In this document: one piece after another, positions 1 through 11,857 of the stretch | Numbering within the stretch: position 1 is the stretch's first letter | Layout of the letters: the number at the start of each line of letters is the position of its first letter | Translations under genes and position numbers: made by a program | The notes under the pieces: generated by a model | What the model was told of the DNA's origin: nothing | Seen by the model: the letters and a program-made list of their open reading frames with translations, nothing else | The model's database searches: none | Assembly (NCBI GenBank): GCA_900239685.1 | Contig: OENT01000222.1 | Span: 1 to 64,000, forward strand | Length of the DNA stretch: 64,000 nt | From: Rotaria macrura | Taxonomy: Eukaryota; Rotifera; Eurotatoria; Philodinida; Philodinidae | Direction: 5' to 3'

Positions 1-3000
1 CTTCGAATTTTGATATACTTCAAAGTGAATTGTTGTATATTAAAAACCTGAACTCCTTCGAAAAAACATTAATCATTGATTGACAAGAAATGCATTATAT
101 AAGAATGATCTTTAAGACAAAATAGTATAAATCGCTACGATAATGAAAGTGTTCTAGGAGAACTTGTTCATCTATCAATTTGCCTTTCATAAAAAACAAG
201 TTGCGTTCTGACTCGATGAAACATGACGCAATTAAACGAAGAATCGTTTTTCGCGAGGTTAACTTCGCATCGCATTTCGCAATCCCGGTGCTAACCCGGT
301 TGCCATCTAGTTTCTTTAATCGGATCTTCTAATACAAGACCGATTTTCTTATCACAATGAAGTCTTTTAATATAGATGATCCTTTATTGCGGAGATGAAT
401 TTACACCGGTTATGTATATTAAAACAATATCGACAACAATAAAAGAAACACATGCACAAGTGTTATGGTATTTTTTATTTGAATGACTCGAAGTAATCAT
501 CGATTAGGTATTTTCTCATGATTACCCTACGAAAAGAAGCTATTGCTCAATAGTAGAGGTTAGTATAGACGTTAGATATTTAAATAGATCAGATTGATGT
601 AATGGAAAGTTTACCCTGAAATATCCTACAGTTTTTAAAATGATACCCAAACTCTCTACCCCAGGAAGGTCGTACCCTATAGTCCTACCCTAAAGTAGGG
701 TAGAGTATAAGGTAGACTAGGGCTGCAGGACTCGAGGGTCAATCCATGTCTCAGAAAGCAAAGGTTGACCCAAGTTCGTTGCTAAAAAGAACTATTAGAG
801 TGTCAACCAAATCAACAAACCATTTCTCTATCTTGTTGGGAAGACAACTGAAAGTAGTCCATAGGCATGAGTGATAGATATTTTCTTCTAAAAGATTAAC
901 GTTGGTCAATTCTTTTTGTGATTGTCATAGATAAGTACATAATTCTGACTGCATATATACTCAATATACGCAATACTTTGACAACTATGCATATAATCAA
1001 AAAAGAAGATAAACAATGAAGCTTACCTAATGAATCGTGTGAACATACCATTTTTGTCGTTCCTACCATTTACAGAATTCGACAACATTGCTCCAGAACT
1101 ACATACTGTTTTAATAGGTTCGAACTATCTATAGTGTAATTCTAAAAAATCATATTCTTAATGAGTGTGCATTATAGTTTTCAAGTATCTGTCAACGACA
1201 TCACATTTGATATTATTATTGAATGAATATCCAGTAATAATTAAAGTCACACTGGTGCAGATGGATCAGGTAGTGATGCATAAAGTTGGTAAGAACATAA
1301 GCTGGTCAATAATCAAATCATGTGTTGGAATCTCACAACTCGCTTTTTGTTTCCGTTTTCTTGCTTAGTAGTATCAGTAATAAAAAGTATAGAGAAAGTT
1401 CAAATTGTGATAGAACATGCAGAAAACAAGTACTAATTAGTTATATTTCTGATTATTCTCAACAATTGAATGAAATTACTATTTTCAGACGTCGATTATT
1501 CATAGAAAATATATCTGAAGTTAAAATATAAGAACCTATAAATTATTATCTTGATTGTTGATTTCAAACAATATGTGCTGATCATTCGTGGTTGAAGAGA
1601 TCAATTTATTTGTTTTTCGAAAATACTACCTTTCATCATTACAATTATGATTGTAAACAATGCGTTGTTCTTCATTAGAATAGAAAAATGATAGAACATT
1701 TTGTTAAATTATGGCGTATATAATTAAGTTTATCGTTGAACAGTTTTTTCTATGTATCCTAAAAGTGAATATGAACGATGACAACCCAAGATGTTTTCAG
1801 TAATTCATAGAAAAGAAAATGTTATGTTTTTGCCCGGCTTTAGAAAGTCAGTATTTTATACAGTGTGATATGTACTCTTGGGAAACTGATTGAATACTAT
1901 TTCACAGTTAAATGATTTTGATGGTAATCACATAGAACCGGTTTACCTAATTCCGCAAGAAAAATGATAGGTCTCAGCGTTTCCTTTATAACTCAGCTCA
2001 TGAAAGATACTTTAAGCTTTCAGCTATACCTTTGTAGGATATTGAACAAAAATGTCTTCGTCTCTCATTTTTACAACATTGGAAATTGGCCGAAGATTTT
2101 TTTTTCCTGATGACTTTTTTCACACAAGTGCAACATCTCATAAATTGACCATGATCAATATGATCGTATGTATTGTTTTAACTAATAAAACACTTCGATC
2201 AAACATTGTTTGAAACGAAGATAAATGTTAGTCTTACTTTAGTCTATCGATAAATAGATAAATTTGTTAACTTTTTGCATGAATCAATTTCATATTCAAA
2301 TTGATAACTAAAATATAATCTTGCCTGAATAATCAACTTTTCATGCGACAAAATTCAACTTGGAAGAAAATTCGGATGAATTCAACGTTTTCGTTCTTGA
2401 CAAGTGATTATCACGATTCCTTCATTGTCACGACAGAATCATGAGAACGTCTATTTCAAGTAAAAATGCATCAAGTTCCAGGTGTTATTCGAAAATCACG
2501 ACTAATGTCAAAACTAATGCTTTCATGTTGAAGCAGTTTTCAAGGAGAAGCACTTGCACAAGATACACTCAAGTTAAAAACGCAATAAATCTTTGAATAG
2601 CATTATTGCTTGGGTTTCTTCTATCTAATATTGAGTATTATGTTTCGTCAAAATAGTTGATGATGTGATCGAAACATCTCTTCATGTTGCATAATTTCGA
2701 CACATCATTAACAAAAGCATATGACCTATTGAAACGAATCACAGGTATTTTTTGACATCATAGCAGCTAGAAAGAATCTTGTAATAAATAAATTGTCTTA
2801 TTTTGTTTTTCTTATCGTTGAACAAATCCTCAATCATTCAATCGATAATGAATTACATTGTTTAATTAACAACATAACTCGTCTTCATCGAATAGAAATA
2901 TGTACAGTCATTTGAAATATCATAAAATTTGGAATAGTAGACATATTCATCATGTAATCAATAGCAAAACAATAGACAATTATAGGATTAATAAGCCAGA

Positions 3001-4240
3001 TGAAACTTTTTGCAACGGTGATCACTAAACTAACAGTTCTGCTGAGTCACATGCAGTACTACTACGTGAGTAAAACTTAAAGAAACGACAGCATACTTTT
3101 TCTGCCATTGAAATCAACAGTTTATAATACAAAATGTTTTAACTAACTAATTTTTCCAAAAGACAACAATGTACCAACTTATCATCTGATTGACTTCATT
3201 ATATTTCAATATCGACTGATTGGATGATGACACAAAATCCTTTTTCATAAAAACTTGTTTCAGTGAAACTATTTTTACGCTTACAGTCAATCAGCGGAGA
3301 ATATTGACGACTTGATCAATGTAATAACAATGGGAAAATGTTTAAAGAAATGTAAGTGAGGAAAAACTTGAATCTTACTACCAATGTCAATGTTGTTTTT
3401 TTTTAAAATGTCATACTTATCACTGTGGCTTTATCTTCCATGAATAGGTCTTACAGATTCTGAAGTACTTTTAACGGTAGTATAAAAAAAATTCGAACCT
3501 GTCTAAAAGTTATTAGATCTTGAAGTTGTTTCGTTATCAACTCTTATTATAGTTTTTTTCCTCTTTCTTTGCATGAGCAGCATTAAATATTGATTTTGTT
3601 GACAAAAACGTTATATCTCCCTTTCTCACATCCTACTCGTCGATTCAGTGATATCTGTAGTTTTTATCTCTTTGTAAAAAGATAGTTCGTCGTTTCATTT
3701 TCACATTCACATTTTGTTGACTAAGCCTCGAAGCCTTTTTTAGACTATTTTCTGTGACTGCATCGTGTATTTTCAATTTTTCATTCGGGAAAATTTTCTT
3801 CACTTTGTTTCTAATTGAGAGATTGGCCATAACAGAGTTGTGTAGATAGGTAAAAATTAGGTACAGAGTTGATGCAAATTTTGCTTATTACAATAAAAAG
3901 GACGTACGAGACTATGATGAAAGCAAATGTCTTTCTCATTGGTCGGTCTTGTTTGAACGCAGCAACCGCACAAGGCAGAAATTTACCTCTACACATCCAG
4001 GATTCTTTTTTTTTTCTTTCTTTATCATGTGTATTTTTTATATTCTATGGAGGTACTTCTATGAAAAGAGAGAGAAAAACATGTAAAACACGCTTGACTA
4101 TTCTTTCTATCGTAGATACTTTAAAGTGAGACGTATAACATAGACAGAGAAATAACTGTCAAGCTAAACATTGCAGACATCCAATTTTTTTCATCTAGCT
4201 AAACAATTAACACGAACTCGAACGGAAACATACTATTCAC
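1..4240. other. Intergenic, no convincing gene
   Basis: This AT-rich stretch has only short chance reading frames (for example 1165-1531 and 3645-4129). They overlap on both strands, lack recognisable motifs and do not join through plausible introns. The one structured item is the foldback near 662-725. A run of T and C ending in CTAG at 4185-4198 could be a splice acceptor for the 5' end of the gene that starts at 4241. Confidence 0.6.
662..725. repeat. Small imperfect foldback (hairpin)
   Basis: CTACCCTA at 685-692 and TAGGGTAG at 696-703 form a perfect 8-bp stem around a 3-base loop. With a few bulges the pairing extends outward over roughly 670-720. The outer ends read CAG at 662 and CTG at 725, the polarity of hAT-type termini, but the flanking octamers do not match as a target duplication. 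It is much more GC-rich than its surroundings. It may be the relic of a miniature element or simply a hairpin. Confidence 0.5.
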
Positions 4241-5443
4241 ATGAATTTGTTTAATATTTTTTTTGTTATAATGGTTCATGGCATAAAATTAATTCGAAGT
4301 GAACTCGAACCGTGCCCTGTGTCATGGCGATTACCTTGTCCACTTCCTCCGTGGCAACCAACGTACAATATGCAATTATCAACACAACATTATTTCTATT
4401 CTAGTGAAGGTTTCTATGATAATGAAACCGTTGCTTTTGCAGCATTACATGGTGTCATTGGTATAGATTGGGCTAATCACTATGGTTTGCCATCCCATCG
4501 AGAAGATACATTAGCTCAACAAGCAGCTTTCATCAAAAATGTTAATCCAACAACTCGTGTATTCGTTTATCGTCAATCTGAACTTGCTCTTAATGTCTTT
4601 GATTATGGAGCAAACGTAATGTATGATCCTTCGAAAAAAACTGATTGGTTCGTTGTATTTCCGAATGGCACCATCTACAATGATTCGACGATAGTTGGTA
4701 ATTATCGTATGGATCAATTCTGTTGGGATCATAGAAATCCAAAAGTTCAAGACTATTTTGTAAACTATTATATCGGTAGTGCATTCAACCAATCAGTTGT
4801 TGATGGAATTTTTTACGATGATGATGAGGGTATTTGGGCTGAACGAGCACATTATCCAAATTATACTGAAGAATATCGAAAAGCTGTCGATGCAGCTCAA
4901 CAAGTATCTTTAAACAGAGCATGGGAACTCGGTCTTAAATATAATAAACATTCATGGCAAGCTTGGTTAAGTCCTGATGTGCCGCATGGTGCAGATTCAC
5001 CAGTTCGATGTGCAGAGAAAATGAGAACGGCTATATCAATGAAAAATGTGCCAGTTACCTTCCCTGCTATGTATAATGGAGCATGTGATCATCCATGGGA
5101 CCAATGTGTTGATCTAAAACAGCAGCTGGCTGCATTTCTAATTGCACGTGGTGATTATTGGCTCTTCTTTACACCAAATTCATGGTGGAAACAAGGATTC
5201 GAAGCTGATTATGGTGTACCTTTAGCTGATGCTTATGAGCCTTTTCCTAATTTCTTTGTAAGAAAATGGAGCAAGTGTACTGTTTATCTCGATTGTAATG
5301 ACTTTGTATCAGACATTATTTTTCCGTCTTCTGTCGAATCAGTTGATCAGAAAAAACCTACGCTGGGTAACCTAGTTCTTTTTAGGTATCTTTTCCATTT
5401 TTATCATCTTCTGTGTCGATTTTGTCGAATGCTTTATTTCTAG
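4241..5443 (+). CDS. Secreted glycosidase-like protein (putative TIM barrel), single exon
   Basis: An open frame of 400 residues. Residues 1-20 look like a signal peptide (hydrophobic FFVIM core, then charged KLIRS), followed by a Cys/Pro-rich linker (CPVSW, PCPLPPWQP) and an alternating strand/helix region. Seen in the sequence: GIDWANH near 74-80, VFVYR near 107-111, FCWDHRNP near 160-167, and the acidic cluster GIFYDDDEG near 189-197. The last sits where TIM-barrel glycosidases often carry catalytic acids. Several NxS/T sites (N61, N142, N183, N207) fit a secreted route. I recall similar uncharacterised proteins in algae, oomycetes and rotifers, loosely grouped as glycosyl-hydrolase-like, but cannot name a family or substrate with certainty. 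The last 25 or so residues are hydrophobic and unlike the rest. They may be a retained intron, with a possible donor GTAACC just after the codons for TLG. Lack of introns and a patchy family distribution would fit horizontal gain; that is inference. Confidence 0.7.
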   Translation: MNLFNIFFVIMVHGIKLIRSELEPCPVSWRLPCPLPPWQPTYNMQLSTQHYFYSSEGFYDNETVAFAALHGVIGIDWANHYGLPSHREDTLAQQAAFIKNVNPTTRVFVYRQSELALNVFDYGANVMYDPSKKTDWFVVFPNGTIYNDSTIVGNYRMDQFCWDHRNPKVQDYFVNYYIGSAFNQSVVDGIFYDDDEGIWAERAHYPNYTEEYRKAVDAAQQVSLNRAWELGLKYNKHSWQAWLSPDVPHGADSPVRCAEKMRTAISMKNVPVTFPAMYNGACDHPWDQCVDLKQQLAAFLIARGDYWLFFTPNSWWKQGFEADYGVPLADAYEPFPNFFVRKWSKCTVYLDCNDFVSDIIFPSSVESVDQKKPTLGNLVLFRYLFHFYHLLCRFCRMLYF

Positions 5444-5710
5444 AGGTCTTTTTTTTTCTAAAAAAGGTAATAGATAAGACACTTTATTTGTTTATAACAA
5501 TGTGACATGTGTACGAATGTAGAAAATAGAACTACGTGAGCTTTTTCTTTGTTTCATTTATTTCTCTGAACGTAATTTTTATTGTAATGAAAAAAAAACA
5601 GATTATAAATTACATAAGACGATGGATAAAAGTTGAATATCACAAGTATTATCGGAGTAATTATTAAAGAAGTAAAATTAATCTAAGTTCGTTCAAAATA
5701 TACTAGTATT

Positions 5711-6662
5711 TTACTGCCTTGCATGTTTGTATTGTTTTCGGATATTTTTTTCGCGGTTTACATTGAGGCGGATGCGTTCGTCAAATTCAATGAGAAATTG
5801 TCGAATATACCTGTGAAGCAAAGCAATTTGTATTGTTGATGAATTATTGTAACTTTTATTGAATGAATGAGCTATTGCAATATTTGAATATGATTTATCT
5901 ACAACTTGTAATATAGAGCGCGGATTCAGAGAAGACAAAGAAGCAGAGTTCATAGAATCTTCATCGTATCTATGTATATTCAATAAAGAGGAACTCACAA
6001 CGGGCTGTTCTAAAATATTAGAAAGAAAATAAAAAGTTGTTGAAAATAGCTTACTATGATTCATAAAGAATGATGAAAAGAAGAGACACTAGTACTCACT
6101 CGATCTTGAATAGTTCATTAACTGTTGAGCATTGGTCGGGGATATAACACAATTGTTACAACTCATTTTATTGAATGTATCACTATCAAACGAGCACAAG
6201 CTATCAATATCAGTTGATGATAGTCTAGTATCAAGACTAGATCTTGACGATTTCGAAGATTCTAATGAGTTTACATAATCGTTGCAATTATTGTTGTAGT
6301 TAAAAGTAGAGGATTTTCTCGATTGTTCGGTATCTTGGATTCAAAAACAGGATACAATTTAGAAAGGAAAAAATGAATCGTACGAAATAGATGAATACTA
6401 GAATCTGTTGGAACCGTTAGTGTTGAGATTTGTTTCGACGATAGATTTGGCTTTATTCGAACTTGTTTTCCAATCATGGCTCTTGTTCTCTTTGAATTCG
6501 ATCGTATTTTTAAGTGTTTCAAATCAAGTTTAGCGATTCGTTTCTCATACATAAAATCAATACTATTTGTTTCTCTAGGTAAGCAAGGCAACTGCCATAT
6601 ATCGGTCTTCAGAAGTGGTTTAAGTAATTGACAAAAGTGCATTTCATCATTCAGATGATGTT
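5711..6662 (-). CDS. Unknown protein, three 3' exons (own gene, or the end of the 7147-10457 gene)
   Basis: Three exons join in phase on the minus strand: 6384-6662, 6100-6333 and 5711-6009, ending in TAA. All junctions are phase 1. The middle donor is a textbook GTGAGT, and the acceptors at 6663-6665 and 6010-6012 follow long pyrimidine tracts. Another phase-1 donor at 6398 would shorten the first exon by 15 bases. The product is rich in Ser, Asn and Thr (SSKSSRSS, NYNNN) with a basic C-terminus and no membrane segment. I recognise no domain. The first exon begins at an acceptor in phase 1 with no clear start codon of its own. So either an upstream exon is missing, or the exons continue from the upstream gene through a weak GTTTAG donor at 7169, which is also phase 1 and would give about 1113 residues in all. 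The reading frames are convincing; the gene boundary is not. Confidence 0.55.
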
Positions 6663-7146
6663 CTAAAGAAAAGAAAAATAATAAGATCATCATCAGATAC
6701 TAGGATTGGAATAGGTACACTTTTATTGAATATTACATCAGTCGTGAGTAGTTACCATTATGAATAACTACTGTTAGATAGTAAGACAAACAAAATGTTT
6801 TGAATGTTATTTTTTTTTGTTGAAGAAAAACTTTTTCTGGACGAATTTAGATCAAAGATCCACAGGATGAAGAGTCAAGTGATTGAGAATAGCTATAGAT
6901 TTCTTTTCGTTTCATTTCGAAATATCCATTGCAGATTTAAACCTCTTTAACTCGAGAATGTCAGGTGAAATTCAAAGCGAAACTGCCACTTTCTCGAAAT
7001 AACTTTTCTATCCTCACAAAACTTATGTAACTGTTAATGAATAGTCAGTAGATAGAAAATTGATGCTGAATTATTTGTATACCGGCTGACGTTCGTACCG
7101 TAATAACGGCACATCAATAGTGTAGCAGTAATAAGTGAAAAAGAAA

Positions 7147-10100
7147 TTAATTGATTTGAAATACTAAACCCTTTGATTTGAAATTTTCTTCAATCTTCAA
7201 TTCATCTAGTAAACATTGATCTGATTGAAAAATATCAATTGAATGGAATAGGGGATGTTCTTCGTTATCTGAAATGTACTATGCAAATATAAGAAATACA
7301 CATCAATTTATCTGACTTTGTTCAATATCAGTATCTAGACTATCATAGATTTCTTTGTCTGTTGAATTAAATGTGAATGTATCATTTTTTCCATGTAGTT
7401 CACTGACAACTAAGGATAGAGTATCTGTTTGATAATCTTGTTTGTCCGTGTCAATACCAAACTGTTCTGTTTGATCATCATCATCATCATTGTCACATTT
7501 CGTATTATTGATTGTTGTTAAAATAAAATCTGGTGTAAATTCTGTACTTGCCTCCAGACACGTAGTTGAAGATTCTAATTCAATACAATGTTGAAATTTT
7601 CGTGCGAGACGTTTAAAAACATGTTTCGTTTCTTCGTTTGTCGTTCGACGATGATGAAAACGATGCATTAATGAATGAATATTTGATTCCGAAAATGAAA
7701 TCAAATGATGATGTGAAGATGGATATTTTTCTTGATGATAAATATGATAAATAAATGTATCTGAGAAAGCATGCATAGGCCGACGACCAGGCAAGTGAAC
7801 TGTAGCTGATAGAATGGAAAAATCGTTGATGAATTCAAAACGAATTTTATTATTCTTACTACTTGTTGACATCAAGTCTGTGTGACTTGTTACTTTTTGA
7901 GATGTTTGTGATGCCTGAATCATGCCCTCATGTGTAATATCAAACGACGACGATTTATGCATAGAAAAATGAACTAAATCATCGTGGATTGGTTCATTAT
8001 GAAAATGGTTATGATGAGGAAGGTCGGATTCAGCTGTAGATGTCTGCTCAACAAAGCGAATAGACCATCCAATGTCAGTTTGTGTTTCAACATTTGAAAT
8101 TTGACGATGTTGATTAAAAGAAGAATTTTCATCAGTCGATGTCATTCTTTCGATAGTACTTTTTGTTGATCTGCTCAATAGAATCTTTTCAGTGTTAGGT
8201 ATTGCTAGATAGGTTAATAAAATGGTAAGTTGTCTTGTTATTGTCGTTTGTAGAGATGTCAACTTTTCTTCAGCTAATTCATGTTGAAGAAGCTTTCGAA
8301 TTAGAATGCACAGATCTTCTATGGATTCCGAAAGAGAATGCATTTTTTTCGGATGATTATTTTCAGAGATGATATTGGATTCGACGAATGATGATGGCAC
8401 ATGTGATGGATTCAGATGCAAAACTTCAGTTATATTTCCAATATTATCAAACATTATGGATGGGATCTCAACGGTATCCGTTTTTATACTATCATTAGGA
8501 TCGAGTTCAACAAGCTTATTGTTTGATGATGTTGGCATAACTTGTGTTGATATAATAGTTGGAAGGAATGGTGAAAGAAATCCGTTGACGAAAACAGATG
8601 AAACTCGTGATGGATGTAATATTTCAATAAACGTTTCCAGTTCTTCAATATTTTCAATGTCTTCAAATCGTGATGCCTTAGGTAAAGTGTCCACTGACAG
8701 ATTTGTAGACGAATCCTCTCTGAGATCATTATTGATTAGTAATGATGCCACACTTGCTATCATATTATCGATAGATTTCTCTATCATCATGAATGAAAAC
8801 AATTCATTGATAATTAGAATTCATTTTTCTACTATTATCTTACTCTCATGTTCCATGGTGACGTTTTCTGGAGGATAAGATTTTAACTGATTTCCTATTG
8901 TTGTTGAGTTTGTTTCAGTATCAACGACATTGAAATGATCATCATTGTTCAACATGTTTTGATCTAGGTCAATCGATTGGATGATTCAATGGGGAATAGT
9001 GTACTCCTAATGTAAAGTAAAATTAAATTTCTTGGAATAATGTAGGCATGAATAGAAGCAATGACATTGAAAGTTTCACTAGAGATCAAACGTATCAACG
9101 AAAATGAGAAATAGACTACGGCCATAGTTAAACTAGTTAAGTATTCTTTACTATAATAACCATAAATAAAAAGTGTATAGGAGTATCTCTACAGTGCAAA
9201 TCTAGTTTTTCTATTAAAATTGAATCCAAGTTTCTCAGTTATGTTGGCGTTAATCTCATTGTTCATTGAAATGGAAATGAAAGAACAGATCTTTGAAAAT
9301 TGTATAAACTATTCGATCTAGTCCATTCTCTTGATTTCAAATAGAGTAGGTTTTTTCGTTGAACTCAAAACAAGATTGATTGTCGCGAACAATGCGTTTT
9401 ATTTTGTTTTACGTGTGATGATTTGTTTCTTAAGAAATATTCGACAAAATGATACGCTAATCATTCATGTCGTCAGTTCTATTCATTCGTACATAATTCA
9501 AGGAAATTTAATTTTCGCTCGATCTTAACGTCCATAATATCTTACTTGAATCAGATAAATCGATCGAAAAATCGATGGATAGTGATCTATGTGATCTATA
9601 TGAATCGGTGATATTTGAAATACGTTTTGATGCTTCAGAACTATCAATTTCTGATCGTTTGTGACAAGGAGATATCATGATAGGATGTATAGTTGATAAT
9701 GAATTATATTTTTGTCGACGTTCACGTTGAAATTCTTGAATATGATCATAATGTAACGGTGTAATATTTGCTTGTAGTTTACGCCACGTAGAAGTATGAT
9801 TGAATGGTGATGTTGATTGATAGATTGCAGAAGAAGTGCAACGTGAAATCAGATTACCGCACGACTTCGGATTCTAAATATGTTTAATATCGATGAGAAT
9901 AAAAATCTCGTTTTGCTTTTTGCAGTTATAATATTTACAGATGGTGATTGCAACCACTCATGGGTAATTGGTTTACATGGTGTTGGCCGTATTATATCTT
10001 TGTGTAGTCTATCGATAATATACTCTTGATCATCGGTAAATCTTTGATGTTGGAATCTATTGAAAGTATGTTCTAAAGTATGTTCAATTTTTTTATCACC

Positions 10101-10457
10101 ATCAGCCATTTGGAGAAAATGATGGCGTTTCACCGACTTTTTCATCATATAAAGTTCAACTTCATGATCGACATTGTCTATTGACATTATTTTGTTAGCT
10201 GTTCCTTGCTTAGAAGTATTTTTATAACTTGCATGACTATCTTTCGATAGACCATAAGGATGAAGTAAATTTTTTGGTTTACAATTTGTTCTTTCTAGTA
10301 AAGTTATTGTTTTCACTGCATTTGTATTTCGATCAACGATTCGTTTCTTCCGCTGATGATACAGTGATGTTTGCACCTGAGGATAAGTGATAAGATATTC
10401 GTTTGGTAAATAGCAGTACGAATCAAAAAATTGACGACGACGATGATGATGAGACAT
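7147..10457 (-). CDS. Large unknown Ser/Thr/His-rich protein, five exons
   Basis: Exons on the minus strand: 9939-10457, 9546-9873, 8844-8963, 7317-8780 and 7147-7268 (TAA at 7147-7149), totalling 850 residues. Every junction keeps frame: the first is phase 0, the rest phase 1. Donors include GTAAAT, GTAAGA, GTAAGA and an unusual GTCAGA; acceptors end in TTTAG, CCTAG, GATAG and TTCAG. The start is the ATG of MSHHHRRRQF. The N-terminal 170 residues are basic. The long fourth exon is rich in Ser, Thr, His and Asp, with an acidic DDDDD stretch near its end and a more conserved-looking block with LPGRRPMHAF and FKRLARKFQHC. There is no signal peptide or membrane helix, so it is probably intracellular. 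I recognise no family. Intron 3 (8964-9545, 582 bases) is long for this window and might hide a further exon. The gene faces the p24 gene across a 546-base shared upstream region. Confidence 0.6.
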
Positions 10458-11003
10458 TTCGATTTAGTCAGAAGAGAATTCAGGTAATTATCGACAGTTA
10501 GATCATAGATATCAACATACCACCGAAAACAATCATTTAATGAAAAGAATAGTTCATAGATGTTCAGCGAACATGATAATGATGATTTACGAATATGTAT
10601 AAGAAAAAGATGCAACATGAACATGTTAGAAAGAAAAGCAGGCGCCAACTCTATTCACAAAATAATCTGATGATATAAAGGTGATTGATAAATGAGTAGT
10701 TCTATGCAAAGATGATAGTCTTTGAATGTTTGAACTAGAGCAATATATGTATACTCAACACAGTTCTCTCACTGTCTCTTTCGTTCTTTATCCCATTCGT
10801 GCATCAATAGCACGAATGTGAGATAGACACAAACAACGCACACAATGCACAATCCTTAAGCAAACAGATGATCAATTATATTCGTCTCTCTTCTTTCTCT
10901 TTCATTCACTTTTTCGACACATGATATACGCACACATACTCATTATTCTTGAGGAGTCGATCTTACCTTGACTGAATTCAACTGACGAAGAAAGCACAAA
11001 ACG
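10458..11003. promoter_or_regulatory. Divergent upstream region with a 9-bp palindrome
   Basis: This lies between the start codons of the minus-strand unknown gene and the plus-strand p24 gene, so it should carry both promoters. It contains CT-rich blocks (10762-10782 and around 10885-10905) and a perfect inverted repeat: CATTCGTGC at 10794-10802 and GCACGAATG at 10810-10818, with a 7-base spacer. No convincing TATA box was singled out. Confidence 0.5.
10794..10818. repeat. Perfect 9-bp inverted repeat in divergent promoter
   Basis: CATTCGTGC, 7 bases (ATCAATA), then GCACGAATG. It lies 185 bases upstream of the p24 start and 336 bases upstream of the opposing start. The symmetry would suit a dimeric DNA-binding protein, but no factor can be named. 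Confidence 0.6.
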
Positions 11004-11845
11004 ATGCGGACCTATTCATGGCTTCTAATTTTTGGTAGTATTGCCCTTAGTTTGGCTGCAGGCCAGTCTGAACATCTACAAGGTAATTAAACATAGTCAA
11101 AATAGATAATATCATAATTTTCATTATAAATAGAAATGCGTTTTAAATTTTGGCTACAACCTAATACACAAGAATGTTACCATGAATTGTTAAATAATGG
11201 TACAAGCATATATTTTATGTATGAAATTTTAAATGCTAATGCACATGATACCAGTATTGTTGCTTATTTTCGCAACGCCAACAATGGAAGTATTGTAGCC
11301 GTGTCAACAACTCCACAACGAGGTCATCTTCAATTAATAGCGAATGAAACAAGTCAGATCATTGTTTTCCTCTCATTTCATTCTGATCTTCTAAATACTT
11401 CACTTTTACTTTCTAGCTCTCATTGACATTTGCATGACACATGCAAAGTCAGATACCTATGTTAAATATATATCTGTATTCCTTCATGTGTATCATTTTG
11501 AAAAGCTTTTAGCTGATATACAACAAATTCAAAATTTTGATAATTCATCAATCAATTCTCATGTATGTTTTCTTCGTATTGCCCCAATGAAAATATTTGA
11601 TATTGATCATATTTTAGTTGGCACTTGATTCCATAAGTCACCATGTTATTGCTACACGTGAACGACAAATTGAAATGGAAATGCTTAATCAAAAAGATCT
11701 GTATTTAATCGAACAAAACTTATCTTGGGTTAATCGATGGGCCATCATACACATTGTTTTAATTATTAGTTGTAGTATTTTTCAAACTTTTTTTATAAGA
11801 CGTCTATTTCAAACACCTTTGGCAACTAGACGATCGAGAAAATGA
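11004..11845 (+). CDS. p24/TMED family cargo receptor, four exons
   Basis: Exons 11004-11082, 11134-11352, 11417-11562 and 11618-11845 join in phase to give 223 residues, the usual p24 size. The order matches the family: a signal peptide (residues 1-20, MRTYSWLLIF...), a lumenal GOLD domain with its cysteine pair (C41 in QECYHEL, C105 in IDICMTH), a coiled-coil stalk (ATRERQIEMEMLNQKDLYLI), one membrane helix beginning at WAIIHIVLII, and a short cytosolic tail. The tail has FF (in TFFIRRLF) followed by basic residues, the arrangement p24 proteins use to bind COPII and COPI coats. Members shuttle between ER and Golgi and select cargo such as GPI-anchored proteins. The exact subfamily cannot be told by eye. 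Exon 2 uses an unusual GTCAGA donor. Two AATAAA signals (11846-11851, 11852-11857) follow the stop directly. Confidence 0.88.
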
Positions 11846-11857
11846 AATAAAAATAAA
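11846..11857 (+). terminator. Poly(A) signals of the p24/TMED gene
   Basis: Two consecutive AATAAA hexamers begin at the base after the p24 stop codon, so the 3' UTR should be very short. Confidence 0.6.

Noticed and set aside
1111-1130. GGTTCGAAC, reminiscent of a tRNA T-loop
   Set aside because: No acceptor stem, D-loop or anticodon arm could be drawn around it. No tRNA was found anywhere in the window.
3883-3893. GCTTATTACAA resembles the start of the bdelloid spliced leader as I remember it
   Set aside because: Only the first part matches; the bases after it diverge, and no donor GT or snRNA-like fold follows. Most likely chance.
3645-4129. Overlapping frames on both strands before the glycosidase-like gene
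   Set aside because: Low complexity, no motifs, mutually overlapping; probably chance or 5' UTR.
4511-4792. Minus-strand frames inside the glycosidase-like gene
   Set aside because: Antisense shadows of a clearly coding plus-strand frame.
8369-8878. 169-residue plus-strand reading frame
   Set aside because: It lies antisense to the long exon of the minus-strand gene and reflects that gene's Ser/Asp-rich codons.
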